This document shows positions 13,997-14,471 of a stretch of DNA of 14,471 bases, piece by piece. The notes below the pieces were generated by a model. The model saw only the letters and a list, made by a program, of their open reading frames with translations, was not told the origin of the DNA and made no database searches. Both the position numbers and the translations under genes were made by a program. Position 1 is the first letter of the stretch. The number at the start of each line of letters is the position of its first letter. This DNA comes from an uncultured beta proteobacterium (lineage in GTDB: Bacteria > Pseudomonadota > Gammaproteobacteria > Burkholderiales > Burkholderiaceae_C), in contig CAIMHL010000613.1 of assembly GCA_903840825.1 (NCBI GenBank), positions 1 to 14,471 of the forward strand, read 5' to 3'.

Positions 13997-14471
13997 TTAT
14001 TTTTTAACTTCCACCGGGGCGGGCTTGGGCATCAAGCCCTGCAGCTCTTCCTCGGTGATGATCTCCAGCACCCGAATCACTTTTAAAGCGCCTGGGGTGC
14101 TCCGTGCAACGTCGGTGGCGTGGGTCGCCTCGCGCTGGGTCACACGGCCCATCAGATAAACAGTACCCCGGTCGGTCACCACCTTGAAGGCATTGGCAAA
14201 CAGGTCTTTGGTATCCACCAAACCGGCTTTTACCCGGCCGGTGGTGATGGTGTCGTTGGTGCGCTGGGTCAAGGAGGCATTGCCTGTCAGGCCTATTTCA
14301 TTAACGATCGCGCGCACGCTCTCCACCTTGGACACCAATTGCTCCACCAAGGCCTTGTCTTTGGCTGTGGGCGCCTCGCCGGTCAGCAAGACCTGACGGT
14401 TAAAACTGGTCACGTTGATGTGCACGCGCTCGCCCAAATTTTCACGGATGCGGTTAGCTGCCCGCAGCTCA
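13997..14471 (-). CDS. BON-domain protein (DolP/YraP/OsmY-like), 5' end outside window
   Basis: The visible 158 codons run from the stop at 13997 to the window edge, and the frame is still open there (ELRAANRIRENLGERVHI), so the start and any signal peptide are missing. Two BON domains are visible: the first around VHINVTSFNRQVLLTGEAPT to VRAIVNEIGL, the second around AFKVVTDRGTVYLMGRVTQ to KVIRVLEI. Two tandem BON domains are typical of the outer-membrane lipoprotein DolP (YraP) and the periplasmic OsmY, which bind membrane phospholipid and protect the envelope. The C-terminal tail is Pro/Lys-rich (PKPAPVEVKK). Without the N-terminus, lipoprotein and soluble forms cannot be separated, though DolP-like is more likely in this lineage. 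Confidence 0.9.
   Translation of the reverse strand, partial: ELRAANRIRENLGERVHINVTSFNRQVLLTGEAPTAKDKALVEQLVSKVESVRAIVNEIGLTGNASLTQRTNDTITTGRVKAGLVDTKDLFANAFKVVTDRGTVYLMGRVTQREATHATDVARSTPGALKVIRVLEIITEEELQGLMPKPAPVEVKK

Overview
This is a GC-rich window from a chromosome that looks betaproteobacterial, most likely Comamonadaceae (Rhodoferax/Polaromonas-like). The reasons are the style of the proteins, a yggS/pilT divergent pair, a short PutA with a divergent Lrp-type regulator, and AT-rich degenerate repeats of a kind I associate from memory with that family. It reads as ordinary chromosome with one compact accessory module, a cyanate-use locus. I see no transposase, phage gene, CRISPR array, tRNA or rRNA.

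Layout. (1) 1-863 (-): the N-terminal 287 residues of an asparagine-synthetase-like ATP-PPi ligase, cut by the window edge and lacking the usual Cys2. (2) 1025-1600 (+): an exported histidine phosphatase. (3) 1668-3537 (+): a two-component pair, a PAS/HisKA_3 histidine kinase and a NarL/LuxR-type response regulator. (4) 3561-7283 (+): the cyanate module. It comprises a palindrome, a textbook sigma54 -24/-12 promoter, a Tat-exported NrtA/CynA-type binding protein, a permease, an ATPase and cyanase (cynS). A strong hairpin follows. (5) 7294-7446 (-): a broken glutathione S-transferase remnant. (6) 7580-10609 (-): bifunctional proline dehydrogenase/P5C dehydrogenase putA, with a divergent Lrp/AsnC regulator at 10708-11178 (+). 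(7) 11272-11964 (-): the PLP-homeostasis gene yggS, divergent from pilT (about 12000-13046, +). (8) 13079-13993 (+): a beta-hydroxyacid dehydrogenase, convergent with a BON-domain gene (13997 to beyond 14471, -).

How it fits together. The transporter and CynS together form a nitrogen-scavenging pathway: cyanate is imported by the ABC system, then CynS converts cyanate plus bicarbonate to carbamate, which yields ammonia and CO2. The sigma54 promoter immediately before the binding-protein gene ties expression to nitrogen status, probably through an NtrC-like activator. The adjacent two-component system and the palindrome about 90 bp upstream of the predicted transcription start suggest a second, signal-specific layer. 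PutA, with its Lrp-type partner, is a separate carbon/nitrogen catabolic unit using proline.

The most unusual features are the cyanate control region, the roughly 73-residue cysteine/histidine-containing extension ahead of the Tat motif of the binding protein, and small repeats that have become part of coding sequence in putA, yggS and perhaps the kinase gene.
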